Shown here: one piece after another, positions 27,007 to 36,535 of the stretch
How positions within the stretch are numbered: position 1 is the stretch's first letter
Layout of the letters: each line of letters begins with the position of its first letter
NCBI RefSeq assembly: GCF_008122205.1
Contig: NZ_PHNJ01000015.1
Span: 1-64,000 of the forward strand
Origin: Natronococcus pandeyae
Lineage (GTDB): Archaea > Halobacteriota > Halobacteria > Halobacteriales > Natrialbaceae
Length of the DNA: 64,000 nt
Direction of reading: 5' to 3'
Notes under the pieces: generated by a model
Databases searched by the model: none
Told to the model about the DNA's origin: nothing
The model's input: only the letters and a program-made list of their open reading frames with translations
Position numbers and translations under genes: made by a program

Positions 27007-28739
27007 CGCCGGTCCTCCATTGGAACGGGCACGTTCGAGTCGCGGGCCTCCTCGAGGGCCTCCTCGTAGCCGGCGTCGGCGTGGCGGATCACGCCCATTC
27101 CGGGATCCGTCGTGAACACCCGTTTTGCTTTCTCGGCGGCCAGGTCCGAGCCATCGAGGACGACGTGGTTGTTCGCGTGGAGGGCGTTGCCGATGCCGAC
27201 GCCGCCGCCGTCGTGGACGCTGACGATGTCCGCGCCGGCTGCGCAGTTGAGCAGGGCGTTGAGGATCGGCCAGTCGGCGATCGCGTCCGAGCCATCCTTC
27301 ATCGCCTCCGTCTCGCGGTTCGGGCTCGCGACGGAGCCGGCGTCCAGGTGATCCCGCGTGACGACGATCGGCGCAGAGATCTCGCCCTCGGCGACGAGGT
27401 CGTTGATCCGCAGGGCGAAGCGGGCGCGCTCGGTCAGACCGTCGTTTTCAGCTTGATAACCGAGCCAGCAGACCCTCGAGGGCAGTCCCTGGAACGCGAC
27501 CTGCTCCTGGGCGAGGTCGATCCAGCGGTGGAGGTGGTCCTTCTCGGGGAACAGTTCCCTCACCGCGTCGTCGGTCCGGTGGATATCGGCCGGATCGCCC
27601 GACAGCGCGACCCAGCGGAAGGGCCCCTTTCCGCGACAGAACAGCGGTCGGATGTACGCGGGCACGAAACCGGGGTAGTCGAACGCTGACTCGTGATCGC
27701 GGTGGTCGGCGACCTGTCCGCGGATGTTGTTGCCGTACTCGAAGGCGATCGCACCCTCCTCCTGCATCGCGAGGATGCCGTCGACGTGGCGCTCCATCGT
27801 CTCGAGGCTCTCCTCGACGTACGTCTCGGGATCCTCCTCGCGCAACTGGTCGGCCTCCTCGACGGTGTATCCCGAGGGGTAGTAGCCCTCGAGTTCGTCG
27901 TGGGCGCTGGTCTGGTCGGTGACGACATCCGGGACGAACCCGCGCTCGAGCATCGCCTCGAGCATGTCGGCGGCGTTCGTGTGGACGCCGACGCTGTAGG
28001 GCTCGCCGTTCTCGGCGGCAGCTTGCGCGTTCTCGATCGCCTCGTCTAAGTCGTCGGTCTTTTCCTGGCAGTAGCCCGTCTCGAGGCGGCGGTCGATCCG
28101 TTCTTCGTCGACTTCGGCGGCGATGCAGACGCCGCCGTTCATCGTCACGGCGAGCGGCTGTGCGCCGCCCATCCCGCCGAGTCCGCCAGTGACGACGATC
28201 TTCCCCTCGAGTGCCTCGGTCTCGGGGTAGTGCTGGGTCGAGAGTTCGGCCAGCGTCTCGTAGGTGCCCTGGATGATCCCCTGGGTGCCGATGTAGGCCC
28301 ACGACCCCGCGGTCATCTGGCCGTACATGATCAGGCCCTTCGCCTCGAGTTCGTGGAAGTGCTCCCAGTCGTCCCAGTTGCCCACGAGGTTCGAGTTGGC
28401 GATCAGCACCCGCGGGGCGCGCTCGTGGGTCTCGAACCGGCCGACGGGCTTGCCGCTCTGGACGAGCAGCGTCTCTTCGTCGCCCAGGTCGCGGAGTTCG
28501 TCGCAGATCGCGTCGTAGGCGTCCCACGACCGGGCTGCACGACCGGTCCCCCCGTAGACGACCAGCTCTTCGGGTCGTTCGGCGACCTCGGGATCGAGGT
28601 TGTTGTTCAGCATCCGGAGGGCGGCTTCCTGTCGCCATCCCTCGCATTCGATAGCCGTTCCCGTCGGCGCACCCTGGTACTCCTGCCACTGTTCGCTCGG
28701 AGACCCCTTCCCGACAGACGATCGGTGCTCGTTGCTCAT
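27003..28739 (-). CDS. hutU: Urocanate hydratase
   Basis: A 578-residue NAD-dependent urocanase, second step of histidine breakdown. Visible signatures: [35 protein letters not shown] (NAD-binding), and [15 protein letters not shown], which carries the active-site Cys region. It is first gene of the hutU-hutG-hutI operon and divergent from a Bat-type regulator with an 88-bp shared promoter region, a classic layout for local control. Length matches the family (about 550-580). Confidence 0.97.
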   Translation of the reverse strand: MSNEHRSSVGKGSPSEQWQEYQGAPTGTAIECEGWRQEAALRMLNNNLDPEVAERPEELVVYGGTGRAARSWDAYDAICDELRDLGDEETLLVQSGKPVGRFETHERAPRVLIANSNLVGNWDDWEHFHELEAKGLIMYGQMTAGSWAYIGTQGIIQGTYETLAELSTQHYPETEALEGKIVVTGGLGGMGGAQPLAVTMNGGVCIAAEVDEERIDRRLETGYCQEKTDDLDEAIENAQAAAENGEPYSVGVHTNAADMLEAMLERGFVPDVVTDQTSAHDELEGYYPSGYTVEEADQLREEDPETYVEESLETMERHVDGILAMQEEGAIAFEYGNNIRGQVADHRDHESAFDYPGFVPAYIRPLFCRGKGPFRWVALSGDPADIHRTDDAVRELFPEKDHLHRWIDLAQEQVAFQGLPSRVCWLGYQAENDGLTERARFALRINDLVAEGEISAPIVVTRDHLDAGSVASPNRETEAMKDGSDAIADWPILNALLNCAAGADIVSVHDGGGVGIGNALHANNHVVLDGSDLAAEKAKRVFTTDPGMGVIRHADAGYEEALEEARDSNVPVPMEDRR

Positions 28740-28795
28740 ACTCGAATGAAACGATCCGCAGAACCAACACCTATGATGTTCCGTTCGGAAGTGGA

Positions 28796-28802
28796 TTTAT
28801 AA
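28796..28802 (+). promoter_or_regulatory. TATA element for the hut-adjacent regulator
   Basis: TTTATAA lies 26-32 nt before the ATG at 28828 and indicates a leaderless message. It supports 28828 rather than the GTG at 28813 as the start. Confidence 0.6.
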
Positions 28803-28827
28803 TTGGCCGGGTGTGTACTGGGAGCAC

Positions 28828-29478
28828 ATGTACGAGTCGACGTTCGCCATCTCCGACTCGAGCGCCTACACCGAGCCGACCGACGGAGCCGACTGTCGAA
28901 TCGAACTCTGGTGTAACGACCACGCGGATCTCCTCTACGTCGCCGGATCGGCGATCGAGTCGGTCCTCTCGCAGGTCCGTTCCGACATCGGGATCGACGA
29001 GTGCGTGCGGGGAGACGGAGAGGCCGTCGTCATCACGAGTTCGTGTCTGAAACGACACGAGACCACGTACATCGAACAGTACCTCGAGCGCCACAGCTGT
29101 CTCTTTCTCCCGCCGCTGCGGTACGAGGACGGGAAGAAGCACTGCCGGATCCTCGCGCTCGACTCGGAGAGTCTCACCGCGCTCTACACCGATCTCGTCG
29201 AGGATCAGTTCGAGATCGACGTCCTGAGCAAACGCGAAATTGACATCCCGTCTCGATCGTCCCCGCTGTTGTCCCTCGACGAGGTACTCCCGGAACTGAC
29301 GGATCGACAGCAGGAGGTTCTGTCACGCGCGATCGAGTCGGGATACTACGAACTGCCCCGGGAGACGACGACCGAACGGCTCGCCGACGAACTGGGAGTC
29401 AACCGGCGGACGGTGGAGGATCACCTTCGACGGGCCGAGAGAAAGCTCGTTACGTCGCTGCGTCCGCATCTGTACTGA
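28828..29478 (+). CDS. Bat-type HTH transcriptional regulator, probable hut regulator
   Basis: A 216-residue haloarchaeal regulator. The N-terminal 150 residues are a ligand-binding or sensory domain with CRIELWCNDHADLLYV and ILALDSESLTALYTDLVEDQ. The C-terminal HTH_10 is at about 155-212: LTDRQQEVLSRAIESGYYEL, then TTERLADELGVNRRTVEDHL. It is transcribed divergently from hutU, so control of histidine utilisation is a reasonable inference. Several Cys and His residues in the N-domain are noted without a known role. Confidence 0.88.
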   Translation: MYESTFAISDSSAYTEPTDGADCRIELWCNDHADLLYVAGSAIESVLSQVRSDIGIDECVRGDGEAVVITSSCLKRHETTYIEQYLERHSCLFLPPLRYEDGKKHCRILALDSESLTALYTDLVEDQFEIDVLSKREIDIPSRSSPLLSLDEVLPELTDRQQEVLSRAIESGYYELPRETTTERLADELGVNRRTVEDHLRRAERKLVTSLRPHLY

Positions 29479-29726
29479 TCCCTCGTAGCGCCCCCGGAGC
29501 ACGCATCGCTCGGTCTCATCACGTCGCGCGAGATCTCGTGCTGAGTGAGGCTCCGTGCCGGGTGAGGACCCGCCCGTACTGGACCGATCGTGTCGTGCTT
29601 TTGTACTCTCGGCAGAACGACTGTCCGTCGACGGCGTCAGTTCCGTGGTACGGACACTCAACCGATTATAACGGTCACAGATGTTAACCCGATTGGCAAT
29701 AGGGCTGGCCCGATACGAATCGAGCG

Positions 29727-29789
29727 ATGAGCGACCAGGAAACCCGGCGGCGACGGCCGTCTCGAGCACTGGCCGGGGAGCAGTCGTGA
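29727..29789 (+). CDS. Possible 20-aa upstream ORF with GTGA junction
   Basis: First ATG after the predicted transcript start (TATA GATTATAA at 29664-29671). It encodes MSDQETRRRRPSRALAGEQS and its TGA overlaps the GTG at 29786 as GTGA. It may be a leader peptide or chance. Confidence 0.2.
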   Translation: MSDQETRRRRPSRALAGEQS

Positions 29790-30079
29790 TCGACGAGGCC
29801 CCAATCGACGCCGTGTTCGAGGGATCGAACGGCGAGTACTACACCGACTGGGAGGTCGACCGACGGCTCCGGACGGGCGCGTGGCGGCCCTGTCTTCGAC
29901 AGACCGATCCCGATCGACGACTGGTCGAAGTCGAAGCAGGCGTCCTGCTGTTGCTCGCGCCCATCGACCCCGAGGAGTTGCCGGCCTCGATGGTGCTCCG
30001 CGTCGAGGACGACAGCGCTCGAGTCGTCGACACGAGGCCCCCGTTGCCGACCGGCTGCTCGGCGCGGGCTCTCGAGTAG
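29786..30079 (+). CDS. Haloarchaeal hypothetical protein
   Basis: A 97-residue protein if started at GTG 29786: VFEGSNGEYYTDWEVDRRLR, a CLRQTDPDRRLVEVEAGVLLLL core and LPPSMVLRVED-like strands near the end (LPASMVLRVEDDSARVV). No known function. The frame is open to an ATG at 29681 (132 aa), but a TATA-like GATTATAA at 29664-29671 would start the transcript after that ATG, and the extra 35 residues look unconserved. The start is therefore uncertain. Confidence 0.6.
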   Translation: MIDEAPIDAVFEGSNGEYYTDWEVDRRLRTGAWRPCLRQTDPDRRLVEVEAGVLLLLAPIDPEELPASMVLRVEDDSARVVDTRPPLPTGCSARALE

Positions 30080-30262
30080 CCGTATCGAACCGGGCGCTCC
30101 GTGCTCGGATCGCCGCTGACTCTGGTTCGGATTTGCGAGTGTATGGCCGTCCTGACCATCTGTAGTCCGAATGTAACCGTTTTACGCGCAGCCGTTATAG
30201 CTTGTAGGGACGCCCAACCTCGCCCGACACTCGTGAGTGGAACGGACACCGATCACAGAGAC

Positions 30263-31075
30263 ATGAGCAGAGAGACGCAGGCGGACTCGAGCACGGGGTC
30301 CGTCAGACGCCGCCTCTTCCTGGGCGGGCTCGTATCGACACTCTCGATCGGCAGCCTGGGAACGCTCGGCTACGCCACGCGGTCGCCAGCCGAGACGCTC
30401 GAGGTCCGGGTCTGGCTCTCGGAGGAGGCAGCCCGATACGACGGCGTCGACGACCGGCTACTCGAGTATCTCGACGCGCTCCTCGGCTACGAGTACTGGC
30501 AGCTCGAACTCTCCTACGGCGGCGTCGTCTCGGCCTCGACCGAGGACGGCGCCCGCGTCACGATCAACGGCGAGTGGCCCAGGATTCTCGCGGCGGGCGC
30601 CCTGGGTACGCGCGATCTCGATCCGGCGGCGGACGTGAACCTGCTCGTCACTGACGGTCAGATGACGACCGCGCCGACCGGGTTCGCGCTCCCGCACGTC
30701 GCGTCCGTCGGCGGTGCCCGATACCTCGCCACGCTGCCGCCGTTCGACGACCTGGAGACGGTTCTCGACGACGGGTCGATTCACCGGGTCGTCGAAAACG
30801 AGCGACCGACGCGGACGATCCAGATCCTGCTGCACGAACTCGGCCACGCGCTCGGACTCGAGCACGACCACGGCGTCGCGTTCCGGAACGGCGACGCGGT
30901 CGTCGCGACGCCGATGCTCAGCAGCTACGCCTGGGATCCATCGTACGACGGCGATCGGTCGCGGTGTGGCACTGTCTATCCGAGCACGGACGATCGCGAG
31001 CGGACGCTCAGCCTCATCTTCTCCGGGTGTGCACAGCGCGAACTCGAGGAGTACAACGGCGGATTCTCGCTGTAG
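30263..31075 (+). CDS. Tat-exported metzincin metalloprotease
   Basis: A 270-residue secreted zinc protease. A twin-arginine signal is at the N-terminus (VRRRLFLGGLVSTLSIGSLG, arginines at 15-17). The metzincin zinc site HELGHALGLEH is at 191-201 (His191, Glu192, His195, His201), with a likely Met-turn at Met218 (PMLSSY). This is the HExxHxxGxxH matrixin/archaemetzincin pattern. The mature chain is small (about 230 residues). Likely role: extracellular or surface proteolysis. It is monocistronic, with a TATA-like GTTATAG about 70 nt upstream. Confidence 0.87.
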   Translation: MSRETQADSSTGSVRRRLFLGGLVSTLSIGSLGTLGYATRSPAETLEVRVWLSEEAARYDGVDDRLLEYLDALLGYEYWQLELSYGGVVSASTEDGARVTINGEWPRILAAGALGTRDLDPAADVNLLVTDGQMTTAPTGFALPHVASVGGARYLATLPPFDDLETVLDDGSIHRVVENERPTRTIQILLHELGHALGLEHDHGVAFRNGDAVVATPMLSSYAWDPSYDGDRSRCGTVYPSTDDRERTLSLIFSGCAQRELEEYNGGFSL

Positions 31076-31182
31076 TACCGCCGCTGTGGGCGATATTTTC
31101 TCACCGCTCGATCGGCGCGGTGAAACAGAACAGCGACGCTCCGGGACGCAGTCGGCCGGCAGTTAGCCCGGAGACTCGGTCG

Positions 31183-31533
31183 TTACTCGTCGTCGTCTTC
31201 GCTCTCGCCGCGGGCGAAACTGGCCTGACTGTTGCCGTGTTCGTTGTCGGCCTCGGCGCTTGGCCCCTCGATGAGTGCCTCGAAGTCGTCGGCCTCGTCG
31301 TACTGGTCGCGGTAGACCAGCGCGGCCTTCCCCAGGGAAGTGATCTCGTACAGCCCGGATCGTTCTGCCGGGCCGATCTTGCGGACGAGACCGTAGTCTT
31401 CGAGCACCGGCAGTCTGGTGTTGATGTTCTTTCGGCTCTTTCCGGTGTGGGCTGCGAGGTTGGTCGCGACGTTGCGTCCCTTATCCTCGAGTTCCTCGAG
31501 AATCAGGAAGTCAGTAGGTTGTCGTAATTTCAC
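31183..31533 (-). CDS. PhiH1-repressor-like winged-helix protein
   Basis: A 116-residue regulator resembling the phage PhiH1 repressor class of haloarchaeal wHTH proteins: TDFLILEELEDKGRNVATNL, then AAHTGKSRKNINTRLPVLED (recognition helix) and GLVRKIGPAERSGLYEITSLGKAAL (wing). The last 40 residues are an acidic, disordered tail. A TATA-like AAATATAG (revcomp at 31556-31563) sits about 27 nt before the start, flanked by a CCAC/GTGG 4-bp dyad at 31552-31571 that could be an autoregulatory site; the dyad is short and weak. It lies alone, downstream of otsB. Confidence 0.87.
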   Translation of the reverse strand: MKLRQPTDFLILEELEDKGRNVATNLAAHTGKSRKNINTRLPVLEDYGLVRKIGPAERSGLYEITSLGKAALVYRDQYDEADDFEALIEGPSAEADNEHGNSQASFARGESEDDDE

Positions 31534-31670
31534 TCTCGGTCACGCTCGTACCCACACTATATTTCCAGTGGTGACTAATACTTTCGACTCCGAACGGTCA
31601 CGTTCCCATCGATATCCGCTGCGGTAATAGCTCGTGAGAGGGGCTGAAGCTGGTTTTGAGGGCGTTTCAG

Positions 31671-32522
31671 CTACGGGGAGCGGATCGTTTGCATCCTCGA
31701 GCGGGGTACCTGACCGCGAACGTGTTCGAGACCCGCCGTTCCGAACCACTCGAGCAGTGAGGCGACCTGCTCTGGCGAGCGTACGCGACCGGACGCCGCG
31801 GTCGGCTTGTTGTCGCCGACTCGCACGCCGATGCCGCCGGGTTCGACCGCCCGGAACGCTGACTCGTCGGTGACGTCGTCGCCGATGTAGACCGGGACGG
31901 CCTCGTCGGGGAGGTCGGCCATGATCAGTTCGACTGCGTTCCCCTTGCCCCACGGGATGTCCGGACCGATCTCGAGGATCTGCTTGCCGGTCGACACCTC
32001 GAGGTCGTCGCCGCCGAACCGGTCGACCGCGTCGTCGGTGAGTCGTTCGACCTGCGGTTGCGCACCCGAGGGGACCGACCGGACGTGAACCGTCGCGGTC
32101 AGCCGCTTGTTCTCGATCCGTGCGTTCGGGACGGGGTCGAGGGCGACCTCGAGCGCCTCGCAGACCGCGTCGATGCGTTCGGCGCGTTTGCGCGCGACCG
32201 GGTGAACGGCGACGTCGCCGCCGCGAGCGAGTTCGAGCCCGTGGTTCCCGGCGTAGATCCGGGGGCCCTCGACCCGCTGGCGCACGTCCGCGAGCCCTCG
32301 ACCGCTGACGACCGCGGTCGTCACGTCCGGTTCGGTCGTGACGGTCTCGAGTGCGTCCTCGACGGCGTGTGTCGGCTTCGCCTCGTCGGGGTCCTCGACG
32401 ATCGGCGCGAGCGTCCCGTCGAAGTCGAGACACAGGAGCAACTCCGCGGCGTCGGACAGCTCCGTCCGGAGTCGCGGCACCAGCTCGTCGATCGGCTTCG
32501 GGCGTGTCTTGCCTACTGACAT
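31671..32522 (-). CDS. otsB: Trehalose-6-phosphate phosphatase
   Basis: A 283-residue HAD-superfamily phosphatase that dephosphorylates trehalose-6-phosphate. Motif I LLCLDFDGTLAPIVED, the TTAVVSGRGLADVRQR segment, GNHGLELARG, and the acidic motif VYIGDDVTDESAFRAV with its paired Asp residues are all present. It follows otsA with a 2-nt gap. The pair makes trehalose, an osmolyte used by some haloarchaea alongside potassium. Confidence 0.95.
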   Translation of the reverse strand: MSVGKTRPKPIDELVPRLRTELSDAAELLLCLDFDGTLAPIVEDPDEAKPTHAVEDALETVTTEPDVTTAVVSGRGLADVRQRVEGPRIYAGNHGLELARGGDVAVHPVARKRAERIDAVCEALEVALDPVPNARIENKRLTATVHVRSVPSGAQPQVERLTDDAVDRFGGDDLEVSTGKQILEIGPDIPWGKGNAVELIMADLPDEAVPVYIGDDVTDESAFRAVEPGGIGVRVGDNKPTAASGRVRSPEQVASLLEWFGTAGLEHVRGQVPRSRMQTIRSP

Positions 32523-32524
32523 CG

Positions 32525-34213
32525 CTACACTGGCGGCGTCTGTGCGTCCGTGTCTCGATCCGAGTTCGATCCCTCGTCGTCGTCCGGGCCGGAGTCGGTG
32601 TGAACGCGCCTGATCTCGTCGAACTGGCTCCCCATCCAAGACTCGAGGTCGCCGTCGAACACTCGATTGCGGAGCGTGTTCATCCGCCGGCGGCGTTCCG
32701 TGGCCGGCATCGACAGCGCGGTCTCGAGCTGTGAGGCGAACGCGTCGGTGTCGGTCGGGTCGATCGTCAGCGTGGCGGACCCGAGTCGCTCGTGGGCGCC
32801 CGTGCGGTCGCTCAACAGCAGGACGCCGTCGCCGTCGACGTTCGAGGCGACGTACTCCTGTGCGACGAGGTTCATCCCGTCGAGCAGGGGACTGATGACC
32901 ATCATCTCCGCTCGCCGGTACAGCGCGCAGAGATTCTCGTGATCGACGTACTCTTCGGTGTAGACGATCGGCTGCCAGTCGTCGGTCCCGAACCGACTGT
33001 TGATGCGTTCGACCTCGCTCCGGACCAGTTCGCCGAGCCGTTGGTAGGCGGGGATACCCGTCCGCGACGGGGTCGCCTTCTGGAAGAACGTGAACTCGCC
33101 GTGCCAGTCGGGATTGCGCTCGAGGACGCGCTCGATCGCCGACAGTCGCTCGGGAATGCCCTTCGAGTAGTCGAGGCGATCGACGCCGAGTGCGAGGGTC
33201 GTGTCGGCGGGGACGTCGTACTGCTCGAGCAGCGACGTCGCCTGCTCTTTGTCGACCGATCTGGCGTCCTGATCGTACGATTCGGCGTCGATTCCCATCG
33301 CGTCGGTGATGAGCCGCGTCGTTCCCCCGTCGTAGCGGACGAGTTGCTCGTCGCGGTCGACGACGGCGTCGGCGAGGAACTCCTCGACACAGTCGAGGAA
33401 GAGGGCGGCGTACCGGTCGACGTGGAACCCGAGCAGATCGTTCCCGAGCAGCCCCTCGAGGATTTGCTCGCCCTCCGGACACTGTGCGAACGTCTGTGGC
33501 GTCGGCCAGGGAATGTGCCAGAAGTGCGCGATCGTCGCGCCGTCCGGAACGCGCTGGCGGATCATCCGCGGCGCGAGCGCGAAGTGGTAGTCCTGGATCC
33601 AGACGACCGAGTCGTCGGTCGCGTGCTCCGAGACGGCCTCGGCGAAGCGCTCGTTGACGGTGCGGTACCAGGCGAAGTCGTTCGACCAGTCACCGTCTCC
33701 CTTCTCGATCAGGTCGGGAAACTCGTGACACAGCGGCCAGAGTGCCTGGTTGCTGAAGCCGTAGTAGTAGGAGTCGACCGCCTCTTCCGAGAGGTCGATT
33801 CGGTGAAGGGTGTAGGCGTCCTCGTTCGGCGGCACGGTGACGCAGTTGCCCTCGTCCGTGACGTCGAAGTCGGCCTCGCCGTCGCCCCAGGCGATCCAGG
33901 TCCCGTTCGCTTGCTGGACGACCGGATCGAGACCGGCGGTCAGCCCGCCGGCCGGTTCGTCGACGGCGATCGATCGCTCGTCGGGGCTCTCGTCGGCCGA
34001 ACCGCTGTCCGTTCCCTCGGCGTCGGCCGCGGTCTCGGTCCCCGATCCGTCGTCCGCGTATTCGTGGCGATACGGCTGTCGGTTCGAAACGACGATCAAC
34101 GATCCGGGGCAGGACGGGCCGTCGTCGTCGGATTCGTCGGTGGTCCGCGTCCCGCCATCGGTTCGTCGCTCGTCCGCGAGTCTCTTCGACAGTCGCTGCT
34201 CCGTGAGTCGCAT
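32525..34213 (-). CDS. otsA: Trehalose-6-phosphate synthase
   Basis: A 562-residue GT20 glycosyltransferase that joins UDP/GDP-glucose and glucose-6-phosphate. After a disordered acidic N-terminus of about 40 residues come LIVVSNRQPYRHEY and AGGLTAGLDPVVQ; further on are VWIQDYHFALAPRMIRQ, HFWHIPWPTPQTFAQCPEG, the donor-site RLDYSKGIPERLSA and MVISPLLDGMNLVAQEYVAS. The start was set at MRLTEQRL (34213); an ATG four codons upstream (34225) is possible. It is first gene of the otsAB operon and divergent from the M24 peptidase. Confidence 0.95.
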   Translation of the reverse strand: MRLTEQRLSKRLADERRTDGGTRTTDESDDDGPSCPGSLIVVSNRQPYRHEYADDGSGTETAADAEGTDSGSADESPDERSIAVDEPAGGLTAGLDPVVQQANGTWIAWGDGEADFDVTDEGNCVTVPPNEDAYTLHRIDLSEEAVDSYYYGFSNQALWPLCHEFPDLIEKGDGDWSNDFAWYRTVNERFAEAVSEHATDDSVVWIQDYHFALAPRMIRQRVPDGATIAHFWHIPWPTPQTFAQCPEGEQILEGLLGNDLLGFHVDRYAALFLDCVEEFLADAVVDRDEQLVRYDGGTTRLITDAMGIDAESYDQDARSVDKEQATSLLEQYDVPADTTLALGVDRLDYSKGIPERLSAIERVLERNPDWHGEFTFFQKATPSRTGIPAYQRLGELVRSEVERINSRFGTDDWQPIVYTEEYVDHENLCALYRRAEMMVISPLLDGMNLVAQEYVASNVDGDGVLLLSDRTGAHERLGSATLTIDPTDTDAFASQLETALSMPATERRRRMNTLRNRVFDGDLESWMGSQFDEIRRVHTDSGPDDDEGSNSDRDTDAQTPPV

Positions 34214-34389
34214 TCGCTGAAGCAAAACAGTTCGCCGACGTGTTGATGCGCGGCCTGCAACCGCATGGGACTCTAATAGTACCCAGTATCGTTCAGACCT
34301 TTGGACCGATCAAACAACCGTTTCCGACGGTCCGCCGATCCGGTCGGAGAGACCCGAACGTTCTTTTCCCGATCGTTCGAAGCGCCGCC

Positions 34390-35550
34390 ATGCAGCCACC
34401 GTTCGACGCACGCATCGACGCCTGCCAGCGCCGCCTCGAGGACGCCGGCGCGGACCTGGTCGTCTGTTTTCCGAGTCCGAACCTCACCTACCTCACCGGC
34501 TTCGCGGAGTCGCCGTCCGAGCGCCACCTGTTGTTGTTCGTGCCGCGAGACGGTTCGCCCGCGCTCGTCGCGCCGACGATGTACGACGAACAGCTCGCGG
34601 CCCTCGGCGTCCCCTCCCTCGAGCTCTGGGACGACGACGACGATCCCCTCGCGGCCGTCGAGCGGGTGCTCGAGGGCTACGAACTCGAGACCGACGGCGA
34701 CGCCGCCCCGACCGTCCTTCTCGACGACCGGATGTGGACGACGTTCAACCACGACCTGCGCGCGCTGCTCCCCGAGGCCGAGTTCGGTCTGGCGAGTACC
34801 GTCCTCGAGCCGCTGCGCATCCGCAAAGATGAGGTCGAACTCGACGCGCTCCGGCAGGCAGGGGCGATCGCCGATCGCGTCTCGCTCGAGATCCGCTCGC
34901 GCGGCGAGGAGTTGCTCGGGACGACCGAGGCCGACCTCGCCGCGGAGATCGAGTCGTTGCTCGCGGCCGAAGGCGGCGGGGAACCGGCGTTCGAGACGAT
35001 CGTCGCATCCGGGCCGAACGGCGCCCGGCCGCACCACCACAGCGGCGACCGCGAGATTCGGCGCGGCGATCCGATCGTGCTCGACTTCGGCGCGTTCGTC
35101 GACGCCGACCTCGAGGCTGGCACGGCTCGCTATCCCGGCGACCAGACTCGAACGATCGTCGTCGGCGAGCCCCCGGCCGAGTACGAACGGGTCCACGAGG
35201 TCGTCGCTGAGGCGCAGGAGGCCGCCGTCGAGGCCGTCGAGCCCGGCGTGCCGGCCGGCGAAATCGACCGGATCGCTCGCTCCGTGATCGACGAGACCGG
35301 CTACGGCGACGCGTTCGTCCACCGGACCGGCCACGGCGTCGGCCTCGAGGTCCACGAGCCGCCCTATATCGTCGACGGCAACGACCGCGTACTCGAGCCC
35401 GGGATGGTCTTTTCCGTCGAGCCGGGGATCTACCTCGAGGGGCGGTTCGGCGTCCGGATCGAGGACCTCGTGGTCGTCACCGAGGACGGCTGCGAGCGGT
35501 TGAACGGTTCGCCTCGAGGGTGGGCAGTTGGAGATCGGGTGGGTCAGTAG
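34390..35550 (+). CDS. pepQ: Xaa-Pro dipeptidase / M24 aminopeptidase
   Basis: A 386-residue M24 peptidase that cleaves X-Pro dipeptides. The N-terminal creatinase-like domain (about 1-140) contains SPNLTYLTGF. The C-terminal pita-bread domain holds the dinuclear metal ligands: LDFGAF (Asp), YPGDQTRT (Asp), HRTGHGVGLEVHE (His), FSVEPGIYL (Glu) and RIEDLVVV (Glu). No signal peptide, so it is cytoplasmic, where it would finish peptides released by extracellular proteases. Start 34390 fits the domain start; an upstream extension to 34240 is unlikely. Confidence 0.93.
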   Translation: MQPPFDARIDACQRRLEDAGADLVVCFPSPNLTYLTGFAESPSERHLLLFVPRDGSPALVAPTMYDEQLAALGVPSLELWDDDDDPLAAVERVLEGYELETDGDAAPTVLLDDRMWTTFNHDLRALLPEAEFGLASTVLEPLRIRKDEVELDALRQAGAIADRVSLEIRSRGEELLGTTEADLAAEIESLLAAEGGGEPAFETIVASGPNGARPHHHSGDREIRRGDPIVLDFGAFVDADLEAGTARYPGDQTRTIVVGEPPAEYERVHEVVAEAQEAAVEAVEPGVPAGEIDRIARSVIDETGYGDAFVHRTGHGVGLEVHEPPYIVDGNDRVLEPGMVFSVEPGIYLEGRFGVRIEDLVVVTEDGCERLNGSPRGWAVGDRVGQ

Positions 35551-35569
35551 TCGGACGAGCTTTTCGATA

Positions 35570-36406
35570 CTACTCCTCGAGGAACTCCCGTAGCTCCTCG
35601 CGGTAGGCCTCCGGGCGATCCTCGGGCACCCAGTGGTTCGCCTCCTCGAGCCCGACGAGGTCGGCGTCGTCGATGTCCGCCTCGAGTTGCTTGGCGTACT
35701 CGATCGGCTGGAACTCGTCCTCGGCACCCCAGAGCATGAGCGTCCGGGCCTCGACCGCGCCGTGGTCGATCTCGGTCGTGTGGCTCGTGTTCGTCCCGAT
35801 GGCGTTGCGGGAGAGCGAAACCATCCCCTCCTCGGAGGCCCACTGCGAGACCATCCCCTCGACGAAGTCGTCGTCGGCGTCGTCGCCGTACAGTGTCGCG
35901 TGGTAGACCGACTCGAGCAGCCCCGTCAAGTCGTCGACGTCCATCCCCTCGATCGTCGCCGGCAGCCCGAGGTCGACGATGCGTTCGATCGGCCAGGAGT
36001 CGTAACAGACCGCGTTCGAGAGGACGAGGTCGTCGACCGCGTCGGGTTCGTGGACCGCGTAGCGCAAGCCGACGCCGCCGCCGAGGTCGTGACCGACGAA
36101 CGAGACCGAGTCCAGCCCCAACTGGTCGAACAGATCGGCGACGGCAAGCTCCTGCGCGCGGATCGAGCGGTCGAAGCCGTCGTGCATCGCGGACTCGCCG
36201 TAGCCGACCATGTCGGGGACGATCACCCGGTAGTCGTCGGTAAACGCCGGCGCGATTTCGCGCCAGAGGAACGACGAGGTCGGGATCCCGTGGAGGAAGA
36301 CGAGCGGGTCGCCGGAGCCCTCGTCGTAGTACGCCATCTCGAGGTCGTGTTCGTCGACGGTCACCGTCCTCGATTCGAGTTGCTCGGTCCACTCGTCGTG
36401 TTCCAT
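35570..36406 (-). CDS. Alpha/beta hydrolase with Asp-nucleophile elbow
   Basis: A 278-residue alpha/beta hydrolase. The oxyanion strand PLVFLHGIPTSSFLWR and the nucleophile elbow FVGHDLGGGVGLRYAV carry Asp rather than Ser, as in haloalkane dehalogenases and epoxide hydrolases. LMLWGAEDEF holds the likely acid residue and ANHWVPEDRPE the catalytic His. Actual substrate unknown. It is convergent with pepQ, 19 bp apart. Confidence 0.9.
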   Translation of the reverse strand: MEHDEWTEQLESRTVTVDEHDLEMAYYDEGSGDPLVFLHGIPTSSFLWREIAPAFTDDYRVIVPDMVGYGESAMHDGFDRSIRAQELAVADLFDQLGLDSVSFVGHDLGGGVGLRYAVHEPDAVDDLVLSNAVCYDSWPIERIVDLGLPATIEGMDVDDLTGLLESVYHATLYGDDADDDFVEGMVSQWASEEGMVSLSRNAIGTNTSHTTEIDHGAVEARTLMLWGAEDEFQPIEYAKQLEADIDDADLVGLEEANHWVPEDRPEAYREELREFLEE

Positions 36407-36535
36407 GATCGGCGCTCCACTGTGTACAGCAATAGTGGTTCGCCCTGATCGATCCTCCGGCGCATCGCCGTCACAACGCGGCCGTCTCGAGTCGACCTGG
36501 AAACGCTTAGGAGCATCGCGGCCACAGGGTTTGCT

